Under the pieces are notes generated by a model. The model saw only the letters and a list, made by a program, of their open reading frames with translations, did not search any database and was not told the DNA's origin. A DNA stretch of 64,000 nt from Glaciecola sp. XM2 (GTDB lineage: Bacteria; Pseudomonadota; Gammaproteobacteria; Enterobacterales; Alteromonadaceae): assembly GCF_018595715.1 (NCBI RefSeq), contig NZ_JAHEOJ010000020.1, positions 186,001 to 250,000 on the forward strand, in the 5' to 3' direction. Of the stretch, positions 9,874-19,066 are shown one piece after another (position 1 is the first letter of the stretch; every line of letters begins with the position of its first letter). The translations under genes and the position numbers were made by a program.

Positions 9874-10266
9874 AGCTTGCCTTGAGTCGCCAAAATCTAT
9901 CACACAGTTTTATACATTTCGTCTGTATGAATCGTGTCGCTTATTAAACGTTAATATGCAATTAAATCCAACTAGTATGGTTTTGATGAAATGGATCTAA
10001 AATTTTACAAATACTCCTTGTGTTTTACTGGCGAAAAAATTACACAATAAAATCATATGGTTAAAAGTGTTTTTTAATTATGAATGTTTTCAAATGTTAA
10101 ATTTGTGTTTATTTTTTCTTTTGAATACGTATGCAGAAGTTTGTCTTCTTGTAGATAGTGGCAGTAGTATGCGGTTGTAAATATAAGCCCTAATTATATA
10201 TGCAGGATCTTCTGTTTAAATAAGTCGGGCAACTAAATGCTTTGCGGCATACACAAAGGACACTCA
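9874..10266. other. Intergenic control region between cupin-8 gene and TonB receptor gene
   Basis: A 393-base AT-rich region without a convincing gene. It holds one operator copy (10122-10135) and several AT-rich possible -10 stretches downstream of it towards the receptor gene, such as around 10184 and 10195. No promoter can be fixed with confidence. Confidence 0.6.
10122..10135. promoter_or_regulatory. LacI-type operator candidate, copy 3
   Basis: TGAATACGTATGCA, identical to the copy at 7186. It lies 131 bases before the receptor ATG and could serve both divergent genes. Confidence 0.75.
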
Positions 10267-13077
10267 ATGAAACAATTCACACCCAACCTCATAAAGCTAG
10301 CGCTTATCAGCAGTGGTTTTGCTTTTTCTGCAGCAGCTTTAGCACAAGGCGCGCCTGCGGCTGAAGACGAAGATCAGGTAGAGCTTGAGATTATTCAAGT
10401 CTCAGGTATTCGTGGCAGCTTGATTCGTGCGCAAGCGATCAAAATGGATAACACGTCGTTTGTTGAAGCGCTATCTGCTGAAGACATCGGTAAACTTCCT
10501 GATACCAGTATTGCTGAATCATTAGCGCGCTTACCTGGTCTTGCCGGTGAACGCCGAAATGGTCGCAGCAGTGGCTTATCGGTACGTGGTTTTAACGAAA
10601 ACTATGTAGCGACAAGTTTAAATGGTCGTGAGTTGCTTGGTATGGGTGACAACCGTGGTGTTGAATACGATTTATATCCATCAGAAATTGTCGCTAACGT
10701 ATTAGTATACAAGTCACCAGAAGCTGGCCTTTTGAATCAAGGCATTGGTGGTACAGTTGATTTACAAACCATCAACCCGCTTGGAAAAGACCGCACTATT
10801 GTATTTAACGGTTCATTAGAAAAAAACGGCATGGAATCAGGTAACCCAGATTTTGATGACCAAGGCCACCGTTTTTCTTTAAACTTTGTTGATTCCTTTG
10901 CTGATGACACCCTAGGTGTTGCTGTAACTATCGCATCTATGGAATCTCCTAGCCAAGAAGAGCATTTCCGTAGCTGGGGTTACGCGACCGTTGATACCAA
11001 TAGCCCTCGCCGAGCTGAAGATTCAGTAGTAGTGCCAGAAGGAACGGTAGTTACCGGTGGACATGATTCATTTGTGCGTTCAGGTTTATTAGAGCGTGAT
11101 TCAGTCGCCGCCGTTATTCAATATGCACCTACAGATGACTTGATGATTAAGTTTGATGCCCTATACATCGACTTCCAAGAAGACAACGTTAAACGCGGTC
11201 TAGAAGAAGGCGGTGCAGTCTGGGGTGGTCAAGACCCTACTATCACTGGCGTTGAAAATGGTCTTGTTACTTCTGGCTTTATCGATGGCTTCCATTCAGT
11301 GGTGCGCAATGACGCATCAAGACAAGAGGCTGAGCTTTCGACTTTTGGTCTTAACGTCGAATATGAAATTAATGATACTTGGAGAGCAATGGCTGATATA
11401 TCAACTGGCTCTGTTGATAAGACCATCACCGATATTGAAAGTTATTCTGGGGTTGGCCGTGCAGGTGTTGATGGACGCCCACTTACTCCGCGTTCATTCA
11501 CAATGACAGATACCGGCGTTATGTATAGCGCTCACCCAACCCTTCCAGGCGTTGATTTGACCGATGAGAGCCTTATTCGTTTGGCGGGTCCTCAGGCTTG
11601 GGGTGCTCCAATCATTGGTAGCGATGCTCAAGACGGCTTTGTTAACCAACCTGAATTTGAAGAAGATTTAGATAGCTTCCGTTTACAAGTCAATGGCGAT
11701 GTTGAATACGGTATGATTGTTGGCGTTGAGGCAGGAGTTGCTTACTCAGATCGTTCAAAATCAAAAGTTAATAATGGCGCTTATCTTACTGCTCCGGCTT
11801 ATCCTGGCTCTGACCCTATTCCAAATGTATTAGGTGTAGCCGACTTAAGCTTTATTGGTATTGAAGGCGTTTTAGCTTACGACAGCTTAGGTTTATACAA
11901 CAGCGGATACTACATCGCAACGGATGCTGGCTTAGTCCAAAACGACCGTTTAGGCGACACCTATACCGTTGAAGAAGAGCTAACCACATTGTGGGTTAGA
12001 GCTGACATAGATACCGAAGTAGGCGACATGTTCTTGCGCGGTAACTTTGGCTTACAAGCTGTTTCTGCCGACCAACAATCAACTGGATTTAGCACGGTAA
12101 GTGACGTAAATGGTCGCACAGTCGCTACGCCTGTCACCGGTGGTGATGACTACACTGATTTATTACCAAGCATGAACTTAGCGCTTGAAGTAGTCGAAAA
12201 TCAGTTTGTTAGATTGGCCATGTCAAAGACTATTTCGCGTCCTCGTATGGATGATATGCGCCCGAACAATCAAGCGTCATTTGCATTCAACGACCAGCAA
12301 ATCAACTCAGCGGATCCAGAAAGAAGCGCATGGTCGGGTAGTTCAGGTAACCCAGCCTTGCAGCCATATGAAGCAAACCAGTTTGATCTTGCTTATGAAA
12401 ACTATTTTGCAGATAGCGGTTACTTCTCTTTGTCTTTCTTCTACAAAGATATTGTGAACTGGCACAGAACGCAGTCGAATGTTCAAGACTTCTCTGCGGT
12501 ATATATTCCATCGTTGCATCAATCTACGACGGGCGCAGCACCTGCGACTTTCTTAGGTTTAGTGTCGCAAAATGAAGATGGGTTAGAAGGCTTTGTGCGT
12601 GGTTATGAGCTTCAAGCAAGCTTACCGTTTTCGATACTTTCTGACGCATTAGAGGGTTTTGGTGTATTTGCTAGTGCAACCTTCTTAGACGGTGAGTTTG
12701 AAGATACGCAAGGCAATATTACGCGCGTCCCAGGCTTGTCAGATGAGTCTTATCAGTTTACGGCCTTTTATGAAAAAGCTGGTTTTGAAGCGCGTGTATC
12801 AGCTCGTAAGCGTGATGAATTCTCAACTGAAGTGCGCGGCTTAAGCTTGGCATTGGTCGAAACCATTGACCAAGGCTCTACATTAGTCGATGCCCAAATC
12901 GGTTACGACTTTAGCGAGTCGGGCATTGAAGCGCTAGATGGACTGCGTATTACGCTACAAGCGCAAAACCTCACTGATGAAGAGACGGTTCAGGCGAACG
13001 ACAGTGACCCACGTCAAATTCTTCAGTATCAGACCTTTGGTCGTAACTTCTTACTAGGCTTTAACTACCAGTTCTAA
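10267..13077 (+). CDS. TonB-dependent receptor, probable maltodextrin uptake
   Basis: An outer-membrane, energy-coupled receptor of 936 residues. The start at 10267 has AAGGA eight bases upstream and gives a normal signal peptide ending AAALAQG; the open frame extends ten codons further. After it comes a TonB-box-like segment (ELEIIQVSGIRGSL), the plug domain (ALSAEDIGKLPDTSIAESLA; LSVRGFNENY), a large beta-barrel and a C-terminal aromatic residue (FNYQF) as needed for Bam insertion. The plug sequence is of the Xanthomonas/Caulobacter type used for sugars. Setting among amylases and glucosidases supports maltodextrin as ligand, which is inference. A strong terminator follows it. Confidence 0.92.
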   Translation: MKQFTPNLIKLALISSGFAFSAAALAQGAPAAEDEDQVELEIIQVSGIRGSLIRAQAIKMDNTSFVEALSAEDIGKLPDTSIAESLARLPGLAGERRNGRSSGLSVRGFNENYVATSLNGRELLGMGDNRGVEYDLYPSEIVANVLVYKSPEAGLLNQGIGGTVDLQTINPLGKDRTIVFNGSLEKNGMESGNPDFDDQGHRFSLNFVDSFADDTLGVAVTIASMESPSQEEHFRSWGYATVDTNSPRRAEDSVVVPEGTVVTGGHDSFVRSGLLERDSVAAVIQYAPTDDLMIKFDALYIDFQEDNVKRGLEEGGAVWGGQDPTITGVENGLVTSGFIDGFHSVVRNDASRQEAELSTFGLNVEYEINDTWRAMADISTGSVDKTITDIESYSGVGRAGVDGRPLTPRSFTMTDTGVMYSAHPTLPGVDLTDESLIRLAGPQAWGAPIIGSDAQDGFVNQPEFEEDLDSFRLQVNGDVEYGMIVGVEAGVAYSDRSKSKVNNGAYLTAPAYPGSDPIPNVLGVADLSFIGIEGVLAYDSLGLYNSGYYIATDAGLVQNDRLGDTYTVEEELTTLWVRADIDTEVGDMFLRGNFGLQAVSADQQSTGFSTVSDVNGRTVATPVTGGDDYTDLLPSMNLALEVVENQFVRLAMSKTISRPRMDDMRPNNQASFAFNDQQINSADPERSAWSGSSGNPALQPYEANQFDLAYENYFADSGYFSLSFFYKDIVNWHRTQSNVQDFSAVYIPSLHQSTTGAAPATFLGLVSQNEDGLEGFVRGYELQASLPFSILSDALEGFGVFASATFLDGEFEDTQGNITRVPGLSDESYQFTAFYEKAGFEARVSARKRDEFSTEVRGLSLALVETIDQGSTLVDAQIGYDFSESGIEALDGLRITLQAQNLTDEETVQANDSDPRQILQYQTFGRNFLLGFNYQF

Positions 13078-13106
13078 GGTAGTGATATAGCCAGTAAGAA
13101 ACTCAA

Positions 13107-13145
13107 AGCCTGCGGTAAAGTTCGACGACACCGTAGGCTTTTTTG
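13107..13145 (+). terminator. Rho-independent terminator after the TonB receptor gene
   Basis: AGCCTGCGGT pairs with ACCGTAGGCT (one G-U pair) over a 13-base loop and runs into TTTTTT. It should limit read-through from the receptor gene into the two halogenase-like genes. Confidence 0.8.
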
Positions 13146-13186
13146 TGATAAGACTGACATTACAATAATCTTTATTGAAGAATGAT

Positions 13187-14683
13187 ATGGACAAAGCCAT
13201 AAAAAAAATCGTTGTGTTAGGTGGCGGAACCGCTGGATGGTTATCGGCTGCTTTGCTCAAAAAAGTGATGGGCGGCGCTATTGAGGTAGAGCTGGTTGAA
13301 TCTGAAGCCATCGGTACTGTAGGCGTAGGAGAAGCGACCATTCCCCCTATACGCTTGGTGAACCAGGTGTTGGGTATCAACGAAGCCGAATTCTTAAAAG
13401 AGACCAAGGCAACCATTAAGCTGGCGATTAAATTTGAGAACTGGCGCGTCCAAGGTGAATCCTACTACCATACATTTGGGGTGCCTGGTCGCTCTATGGC
13501 GTTTTGTCATTTTCATCATTTTTGGAAACGCGCAAAAACCCTTGGGTTAAACAATAGCCTATGGGACTACGACTTAAACTATTTATGCTGTGAAGCCGGC
13601 AAATTTGCACAAATTAATGCAAAAGACGCCGTCTTGGATATGCCCTATGCCTATCATTTTGATGCGTCGCTGTACGCGAAGTTTCTGCGTGGTTTTAGTG
13701 AAAAAATGGGCGTTACCCGCACGGAAGGTAAAGTCGATAAAGTACATCAAGACACCACTACTGGCTTTATCACAGGGTTTCGGCTCGACAATGGTAAGGA
13801 AATTACAGGTGACTTCTTTATAGATTGCTCGGGCTTTCGTGGCTTATTAATTCAGCAAGCACTTAACACAGGCTATGAGGACTGGACGCACTGGCTACCT
13901 TGTGACAGAGCTGTGGCCGTGCCCTCTGAGCGTCATGAGAATACCGTCCCTTATACACGTTCTATCGCGCACAAGGCAGGTTGGCAATGGCGTATTCCAT
14001 TGCAGCACCGAAACGGCAACGGTTTAGTCTATAGCAGCGCACATTATTCTAAGCAAGAAGCTGAAGACCTTATTTTAAGTCAGTTAGATACAAAAGCGGT
14101 GGGTGAGCCCAACCATATTCAATTTAGAACAGGCAGACGCCGTCAACAATGGCATAAAAATGTGGTTAGCGTGGGTTTAGCCAGTGGCTTTTTAGAGCCT
14201 CTTGAATCTACCAGCATCCACCTGATTCAATCGGCCATAACGCGTTTGATTCAGCTGTTTCCTCACCAAGGGGTGAGTAAAGTCAATGTCGCTGAATACA
14301 ATGAGCAATCACGCATTGAGTATGAGCAAATCAGAGACTTTATTATTTTGCACTACCACTTAAATGAGCGCGAAGATTCTGGTTTTTGGCGTGACCTGCG
14401 TAATATGGATATTCCTTCCTCGCTGAAACATAAAATGGAGTTGTTTGCCGAAACAGGTAAGTTGTTTAGAGAGCAAAACGATCTGTTTTTGGAAAGTTCA
14501 TGGCTACAAGTCATGCTTGGGCAAGGCATTGAGCCGAAAGACTATCACCCATTGGCGAACAATATCGATGAGCAAAGACTCTTTGAGATGCTCAAACAAA
14601 TGCAACAACTTAAGCAAGAGCCATTAAGCAAGCTGCCCTCGCACGATCAATTTTTAAGTAACATCATCGCGACGGCACCTTGA
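13187..14683 (+). CDS. Tryptophan-halogenase-like flavoprotein 1
   Basis: A member of the flavin-dependent halogenase family, 498 residues. The FAD-binding GGGTAGWL motif is at residues 12-19, and the halogenase signature WxWxIP is at 266-271 (WQWRIP). The residue equivalent to the catalytic Lys79 of PrnA appears as Lys78 in KATIKLAIKF, and the Glu/Ser pair of the EPLES motif is Glu340/Ser341, so by motif it looks catalytically complete. The ATG at 13187 is preferred; a TTG four codons upstream is also open. It overlaps the second family member by one base. Substrate and even true halogenation are unproven for copies beside TonB receptors, some of which have been studied as indole brominases in other genera. 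Confidence 0.85.
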   Translation: MDKAIKKIVVLGGGTAGWLSAALLKKVMGGAIEVELVESEAIGTVGVGEATIPPIRLVNQVLGINEAEFLKETKATIKLAIKFENWRVQGESYYHTFGVPGRSMAFCHFHHFWKRAKTLGLNNSLWDYDLNYLCCEAGKFAQINAKDAVLDMPYAYHFDASLYAKFLRGFSEKMGVTRTEGKVDKVHQDTTTGFITGFRLDNGKEITGDFFIDCSGFRGLLIQQALNTGYEDWTHWLPCDRAVAVPSERHENTVPYTRSIAHKAGWQWRIPLQHRNGNGLVYSSAHYSKQEAEDLILSQLDTKAVGEPNHIQFRTGRRRQQWHKNVVSVGLASGFLEPLESTSIHLIQSAITRLIQLFPHQGVSKVNVAEYNEQSRIEYEQIRDFIILHYHLNEREDSGFWRDLRNMDIPSSLKHKMELFAETGKLFREQNDLFLESSWLQVMLGQGIEPKDYHPLANNIDEQRLFEMLKQMQQLKQEPLSKLPSHDQFLSNIIATAP

Positions 14684-16227
14684 TGAATTCAGCACAAACT
14701 AAACCTCAGTACTCTAAAGAACGCCCTATGCGCATTGTCATTGCCGGTGGGGGTACTGCAGGTTGGATGGCGGCAAATTTATTTGCAAAAAAATGGCTTG
14801 GAAGTCAAAGCGATGACCCTGCTCGCCCGCCAATAGAGATATGCTTAGTTGAGAGCCCTGTCATTGGCATCATTGGCGTAGGGGAAGGCTCAACGCCCAG
14901 TCTTAAACGCTTTTTTGAAATCATTGATGTACCTGAAAGTGAATGGATGCCGCGCTGTAATGCCACCTATAAAGTGAATATTAAATTTGCTGGGTGGAGC
15001 CCTGCATCAAATATAGAAAGCTATAGCCATCCATTTACCAGTCAAGTCGATACGTTTACCTACAAAGCATTTAACGTCAATTGTCGAACGCGTCGCTACG
15101 GTTTGGATACTCATGTCACTCCCGCCGATTTTTACTTAAATGGCGTGTTGGCAGCGCAACATCGACTCCCAATCGCGCCTGATAACTTTCCGTTTAAAGT
15201 CGAATATGGCTATCACTTTGATGCTTATTTGATGGGCAGTATGTTGTGTGACATGGGGACCAAGCGCGGTGTAAAACATATTCAAGGCAAGATTGTTGAA
15301 GTAGAGACTGCATCTAACGGTGATATTGGCGCATTGGTATTAGAAAACAATCAAAAAGTAGAGGGGGATTTATTTGTCGATTGTACCGGCTTTGCCTCGC
15401 TATTAATCGGTAAGACACTCAACACGCCTTTTGAATCATTTTCTGAGAATTTATTTAACGACTCGGCGGTTGTCGTGGCCACTGACAAACTCGAAACGCT
15501 GCCGCTTGAAACCCTGTCGACCGCACTGAGTTGCGGTTGGGCGTGGCGTATTCCTTTACAAAATAGAACCGGCAATGGCTATGTCTATAGTAGTAAATAC
15601 ATCACGCCTGAAAAGGCGTCGCAGGAATTGCTTGAGCATTTAGGGTTAGATCCTGCCACTGAAACTCGACATCTGAAAATGCGGGTTGGTCAAATGTCAC
15701 AGCATTGGGTGAAAAATTGTTTAGCGGTTGGCTTATCTCAAGGATTCATTGAGCCGCTAGAGGCAACGGCCCTACATTTAGTGCAAATCACCTGCGAAGC
15801 CTTTATCGATCGCTTTGAAAAAGGGCAGTTTACCAACGCACACCAAAGGGCTTTTAATGAGGCTATGCATTTTAGGTTTGAGCGAGTGCGCGATTATATT
15901 GTGGCTCACTATAAGTTAAACACTCGTGATGATACGCAATATTGGCGGGATAACCGCAATAACGACGTTATGTCCAATCACCTCAAAAGCGTGATGAGCG
16001 TTTGGTATCAGAAGCAAGATATGGCGAGTGAAATTGAGCGCTTGAATTTACATCATCATTTTGACGTGAATTCGTGGAATGCCATTTTTGCAGGTTACGG
16101 TGTTTTTCCAGATATAGCGCCAAATCAACCGAATACAGGTGACCACTATTTAGAACAGAATATAGGAGATTTTCTGACCCGCTGCGCGAAGAATTTTCCA
16201 AAGTCAGAATCCATGCAGGCGCATTAA
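14683..16227 (+). CDS. Tryptophan-halogenase-like flavoprotein 2
   Basis: A second flavin-dependent halogenase family member of 514 residues, coupled to the first by a TGATG stop/start overlap. GGGTAGWM lies at residues 22-29, Lys97 in CNATYKVNIKF is the catalytic lysine position and WAWRIP is at 286-291. The EPLES motif is changed to EPLEA (Glu360, Ala361), so the serine next to the catalytic glutamate is missing here but present in its partner. That difference suggests the two are not redundant. A GGG ribosome-site-like stretch is lacking, as expected for coupled translation. It precedes the cytoplasmic alpha-glucosidase gene by 81 bases. Confidence 0.85.
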   Translation: MNSAQTKPQYSKERPMRIVIAGGGTAGWMAANLFAKKWLGSQSDDPARPPIEICLVESPVIGIIGVGEGSTPSLKRFFEIIDVPESEWMPRCNATYKVNIKFAGWSPASNIESYSHPFTSQVDTFTYKAFNVNCRTRRYGLDTHVTPADFYLNGVLAAQHRLPIAPDNFPFKVEYGYHFDAYLMGSMLCDMGTKRGVKHIQGKIVEVETASNGDIGALVLENNQKVEGDLFVDCTGFASLLIGKTLNTPFESFSENLFNDSAVVVATDKLETLPLETLSTALSCGWAWRIPLQNRTGNGYVYSSKYITPEKASQELLEHLGLDPATETRHLKMRVGQMSQHWVKNCLAVGLSQGFIEPLEATALHLVQITCEAFIDRFEKGQFTNAHQRAFNEAMHFRFERVRDYIVAHYKLNTRDDTQYWRDNRNNDVMSNHLKSVMSVWYQKQDMASEIERLNLHHHFDVNSWNAIFAGYGVFPDIAPNQPNTGDHYLEQNIGDFLTRCAKNFPKSESMQAH

Positions 16228-16308
16228 TTCGCCTAAATATCAAAATTACAATATATGCAACAAGCGCGCTATGCACGGGTTTGTTGATGAGACACTAAAG
16301 GTAAAAAA

Positions 16309-17940
16309 ATGAGTGAACAAATGTGGTGGCGTGGGGCTGTGATATATCAAATCTATCCCCGAAGCTTTAACGATAGCAATAATGATGGTATCGGCGACTT
16401 GCCTGGCATCATCGACAAGCTAGACTATATATCGAGTCTAGGCGTCGACGCTATTTGGATTTCACCATTTTTTAAATCACCGATGAAAGACTTCGGCTAT
16501 GATATTAGCGACTATCGCGACATCGACCCGATTTTTGGAAACCTAGAGGATTTCGACAGGTTAATTGAAAAAGCACACAGTCTTAATATTAAGATCATGA
16601 TTGATCAAGTGTTAAGCCACACATCAGACCAACATCAATGGTTTATCGAAAGTCGCGAAGACCAAGTTAATGATAAAGCCGATTGGTATGTATGGGCAGA
16701 CGCAAAAGAAGACGGGACACCGCCTAACAACTGGTTGTCGATTTTTGGCGGCATGGCTTGGACTTGGGAGCCGCGACGTCAGCAGTATTACCTGCATAAC
16801 TTTTTAAGTAGTCAGCCTGATCTTAACTTTCACAATCCTAGTGTGCGCCAAGCCGTATTAGATAATGTAGAGTTTTGGTTAAAGCGCGGTGTGGACGGCT
16901 TTCGATTAGATGCTATCAACTTTTGCTTTCACGATGCTCAGCTTCGCGACAACCCTGCAAAGCCAAAAGCGCTTCGTCAAAGCATTGGGTTTGATGAGAA
17001 AAACCCTTACGCTTATCAATATCACTATTTTAATAACACCCAAGATGAAAACCTTGCCTTTATTGAGTCTATTCGTGCATTGCTCGACCAATATCCAGGA
17101 ACGGTCGCATTGGGCGAGATTTCGTCAGAAGATTCACTCAAAACAATGGCGGAATATACCCAAGGCAATAAGCGCCTGCACATGGGATACAGCTTCGATT
17201 TGCTTAACGATAACTTTACCGCCGCTTACATCAAAGAGGTAGTGACCTCCTTAGAATCTCGAGTTTCTGATGGATGGCCATGCTGGTCCATCAGTAATCA
17301 TGATGTGCAAAGAGTGGTAAGTCGATGGGGAAGGGCCGGCAATCACGAAAGCTCGCCAGATTTTGCGAAAATGCTGTTTGCTATGATTGCTTCTTTGCGC
17401 GGTAGTGTATGTAGCTATCAAGGTGAAGAGCTTGGTTTGCCAGAGGGAGATATTGCTTATGAAGATATCCAAGACCCATATGGCATTGCATTTTGGCCGC
17501 AATTTAAAGGACGTGACGGGTGCAGAACGCCTCACCCGTGGGAGCACGATAAGGAATATTCCGGCTTTAGCACCAGCAAGCCTTGGCTACCCATGCTCGA
17601 TTGTCATAAGAAGCTTGCTGTGAGCACGCAGGTTGATTGTGATGACTCGGTGCTTAACAGTTACAGAAACTTCACGCTGTGGAGAAAGCAGCACCCTGAG
17701 TTGCTTTATGGGGACATTGAATTTATAGATACCCAAGAGCCGATTTTGGCATTTATGCGAAAATATCAAGGTGTTGAAATGTTGGTATGCTTTAATTTAA
17801 GTGGGCAAACGCAACAAGTGCAACTACCTTCGCTATCGTCTTATGTCCCGCAATTAGGCCATAAGCTAGCGGGTGCCAATCAAAATAATGGATTGCTAAA
17901 CTTACAGCCCTTCGGGAGTTTTTTTGGTAGTCGTGTCTAA
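16309..17940 (+). CDS. Cytoplasmic GH13 alpha-glucosidase (oligo-1,6-glucosidase-like)
   Basis: Hydrolyses imported short alpha-glucosides to glucose. There is no signal peptide, so it acts in the cytoplasm, unlike the other two GH13 proteins here. AAAGGT lies six bases before the ATG. The N-terminus WWRGAVIYQIYPRSF is characteristic of the alpha-glucosidase/oligo-1,6-glucosidase branch. Catalytic residues are Asp201 in GFRLDAINF, Glu270 in ALGEISSED and Asp332 in ISNHDVQR. Length (543 residues) is normal. The regulator gene follows on the same strand. Exact bond preference (alpha-1,4 or alpha-1,6) cannot be decided. Confidence 0.9.
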   Translation: MSEQMWWRGAVIYQIYPRSFNDSNNDGIGDLPGIIDKLDYISSLGVDAIWISPFFKSPMKDFGYDISDYRDIDPIFGNLEDFDRLIEKAHSLNIKIMIDQVLSHTSDQHQWFIESREDQVNDKADWYVWADAKEDGTPPNNWLSIFGGMAWTWEPRRQQYYLHNFLSSQPDLNFHNPSVRQAVLDNVEFWLKRGVDGFRLDAINFCFHDAQLRDNPAKPKALRQSIGFDEKNPYAYQYHYFNNTQDENLAFIESIRALLDQYPGTVALGEISSEDSLKTMAEYTQGNKRLHMGYSFDLLNDNFTAAYIKEVVTSLESRVSDGWPCWSISNHDVQRVVSRWGRAGNHESSPDFAKMLFAMIASLRGSVCSYQGEELGLPEGDIAYEDIQDPYGIAFWPQFKGRDGCRTPHPWEHDKEYSGFSTSKPWLPMLDCHKKLAVSTQVDCDDSVLNSYRNFTLWRKQHPELLYGDIEFIDTQEPILAFMRKYQGVEMLVCFNLSGQTQQVQLPSLSSYVPQLGHKLAGANQNNGLLNLQPFGSFFGSRV

Positions 17941-17950
17941 AACGCAAAAG

Positions 17951-17976
17951 GTAGTGCTTGAATCACGAGGCACTAC
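17951..17976. repeat. Inverted repeat between alpha-glucosidase and regulator genes
   Basis: GTAGTGC and GCACTAC flank a 12-base spacer, 11 bases after the glucosidase stop. There is no T-run, so it may be a weak terminator, an mRNA 3' stem or an operator for the regulator gene; these cannot be separated by eye. Confidence 0.5.
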
Positions 17977-18015
17977 TGTGTATACATGAAACATCTAGGT
18001 AACTAAATGTGATTC

Positions 18016-19056
18016 ATGAAAAGTAAAGCGACTTCGTTTGATATTGCGTATGCGGCAGGTGTTTCTCAATCTACCGTGTCGCGTGCGTTATCAGATAGTC
18101 CTTTGGTTAACCCCGAGACGCGGGCGAAAATCAAGCAAATTGCGGCAGACCTTAACTATAAAGTAGATAAAAACGCCAGTAACTTGCGTAAGCAAAAAAG
18201 TAAAACCCTCGCATTATTGCTTTTTGAAGACCCAACGCCTGACGATAGCTCCATCAACCCGTTTTTTATCAGCATGCTTGGCAGTATTACCAAAGCCACC
18301 GCCAAAGCCGGCTATGATCTATTAATTTCCTTTCAAAATTTAAGTGACGATTGGCATGCTGTTTACGAAGATAGCAACAAAGCCGACGGTTTAATCCTCT
18401 TAGGTTACGGAAACTATACCGATTATGAGCACAAGCTTGCTCAGTTAGAGGAGCAAGAAACCCACTTTTTAAGATGGGGAGCGCCTGACAAAAATCATCC
18501 TAATATTTCTATTGGTTCTAACAACCATGAAGGTGGAAGTATGATAGCGAAGCATTTGATATCGCTCGGTCACAAACGCTTTGCTTTTATTGGTGAAATT
18601 AATGCTGGCGCACCAGAGTTAAAAGCAAGGTATGACGGGTGTTTGAGCGCGTTGCATGAGATGGGACTAGAGGAAGGAATGCTCGCTCAAGTGGATGCTA
18701 TTTCTACAGAAGCGGATGGCTATAAAAGTACAGTCTCGTTGCTAGATAAGTTCGATGGCGATAAGCAGCTTGATGCTATTGTATGCGCGTCCGACCTAAT
18801 GGCAATTGGAGCAATACGAGCGATTAACGATCGCGGATTGAAGGTGCCTCAAGACATCGCTGTTGTCGGGTATGACAATATTCCAGCGAGCGGTTTTTCG
18901 ACTCCTGGGATAACAACAGTCCAACAAAACACGATGCTAGCAGGTCAGCTTTTAGTCACCAACCTTCTCAAGCTCATTCATAATGAAGAGGTCAAAGACA
19001 TCCTAATGCAGCCTGAGTTGGTGGTGCGCCGCTCCTGTGGCAACGCTTCCAATTAA
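18016..19056 (+). CDS. LacI-family transcriptional regulator, probable maltodextrin regulator
   Basis: A 346-residue LacI/GalR regulator. The helix-turn-helix is at residues 7-26 (SFDIAYAAGVSQSTVSRALS), followed by the hinge region (YKVDKNASNLRKQ) and a periplasmic-binding-protein-like effector domain with the typical DAIVCASDLMAIGA and VPQDIAVVGYDNIP stretches. It closes the glucan cluster on the same strand and is the natural candidate to bind the three TGAATACGTATGCA-like sites, whose CG-centred palindrome is what LacI-family proteins recognise. A copy of the site in its own promoter is not seen, so autoregulation is not supported. The start lacks a good ribosome site. Confidence 0.88.
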   Translation: MKSKATSFDIAYAAGVSQSTVSRALSDSPLVNPETRAKIKQIAADLNYKVDKNASNLRKQKSKTLALLLFEDPTPDDSSINPFFISMLGSITKATAKAGYDLLISFQNLSDDWHAVYEDSNKADGLILLGYGNYTDYEHKLAQLEEQETHFLRWGAPDKNHPNISIGSNNHEGGSMIAKHLISLGHKRFAFIGEINAGAPELKARYDGCLSALHEMGLEEGMLAQVDAISTEADGYKSTVSLLDKFDGDKQLDAIVCASDLMAIGAIRAINDRGLKVPQDIAVVGYDNIPASGFSTPGITTVQQNTMLAGQLLVTNLLKLIHNEEVKDILMQPELVVRRSCGNASN

Positions 19057-19066
19057 ATACTCCAAC

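Noticed and set aside
13187-16227. Halogenase genes as part of a natural-product cluster
   Set aside because: No NRPS, PKS, carrier protein or export gene lies nearby; all neighbours concern glucan use.
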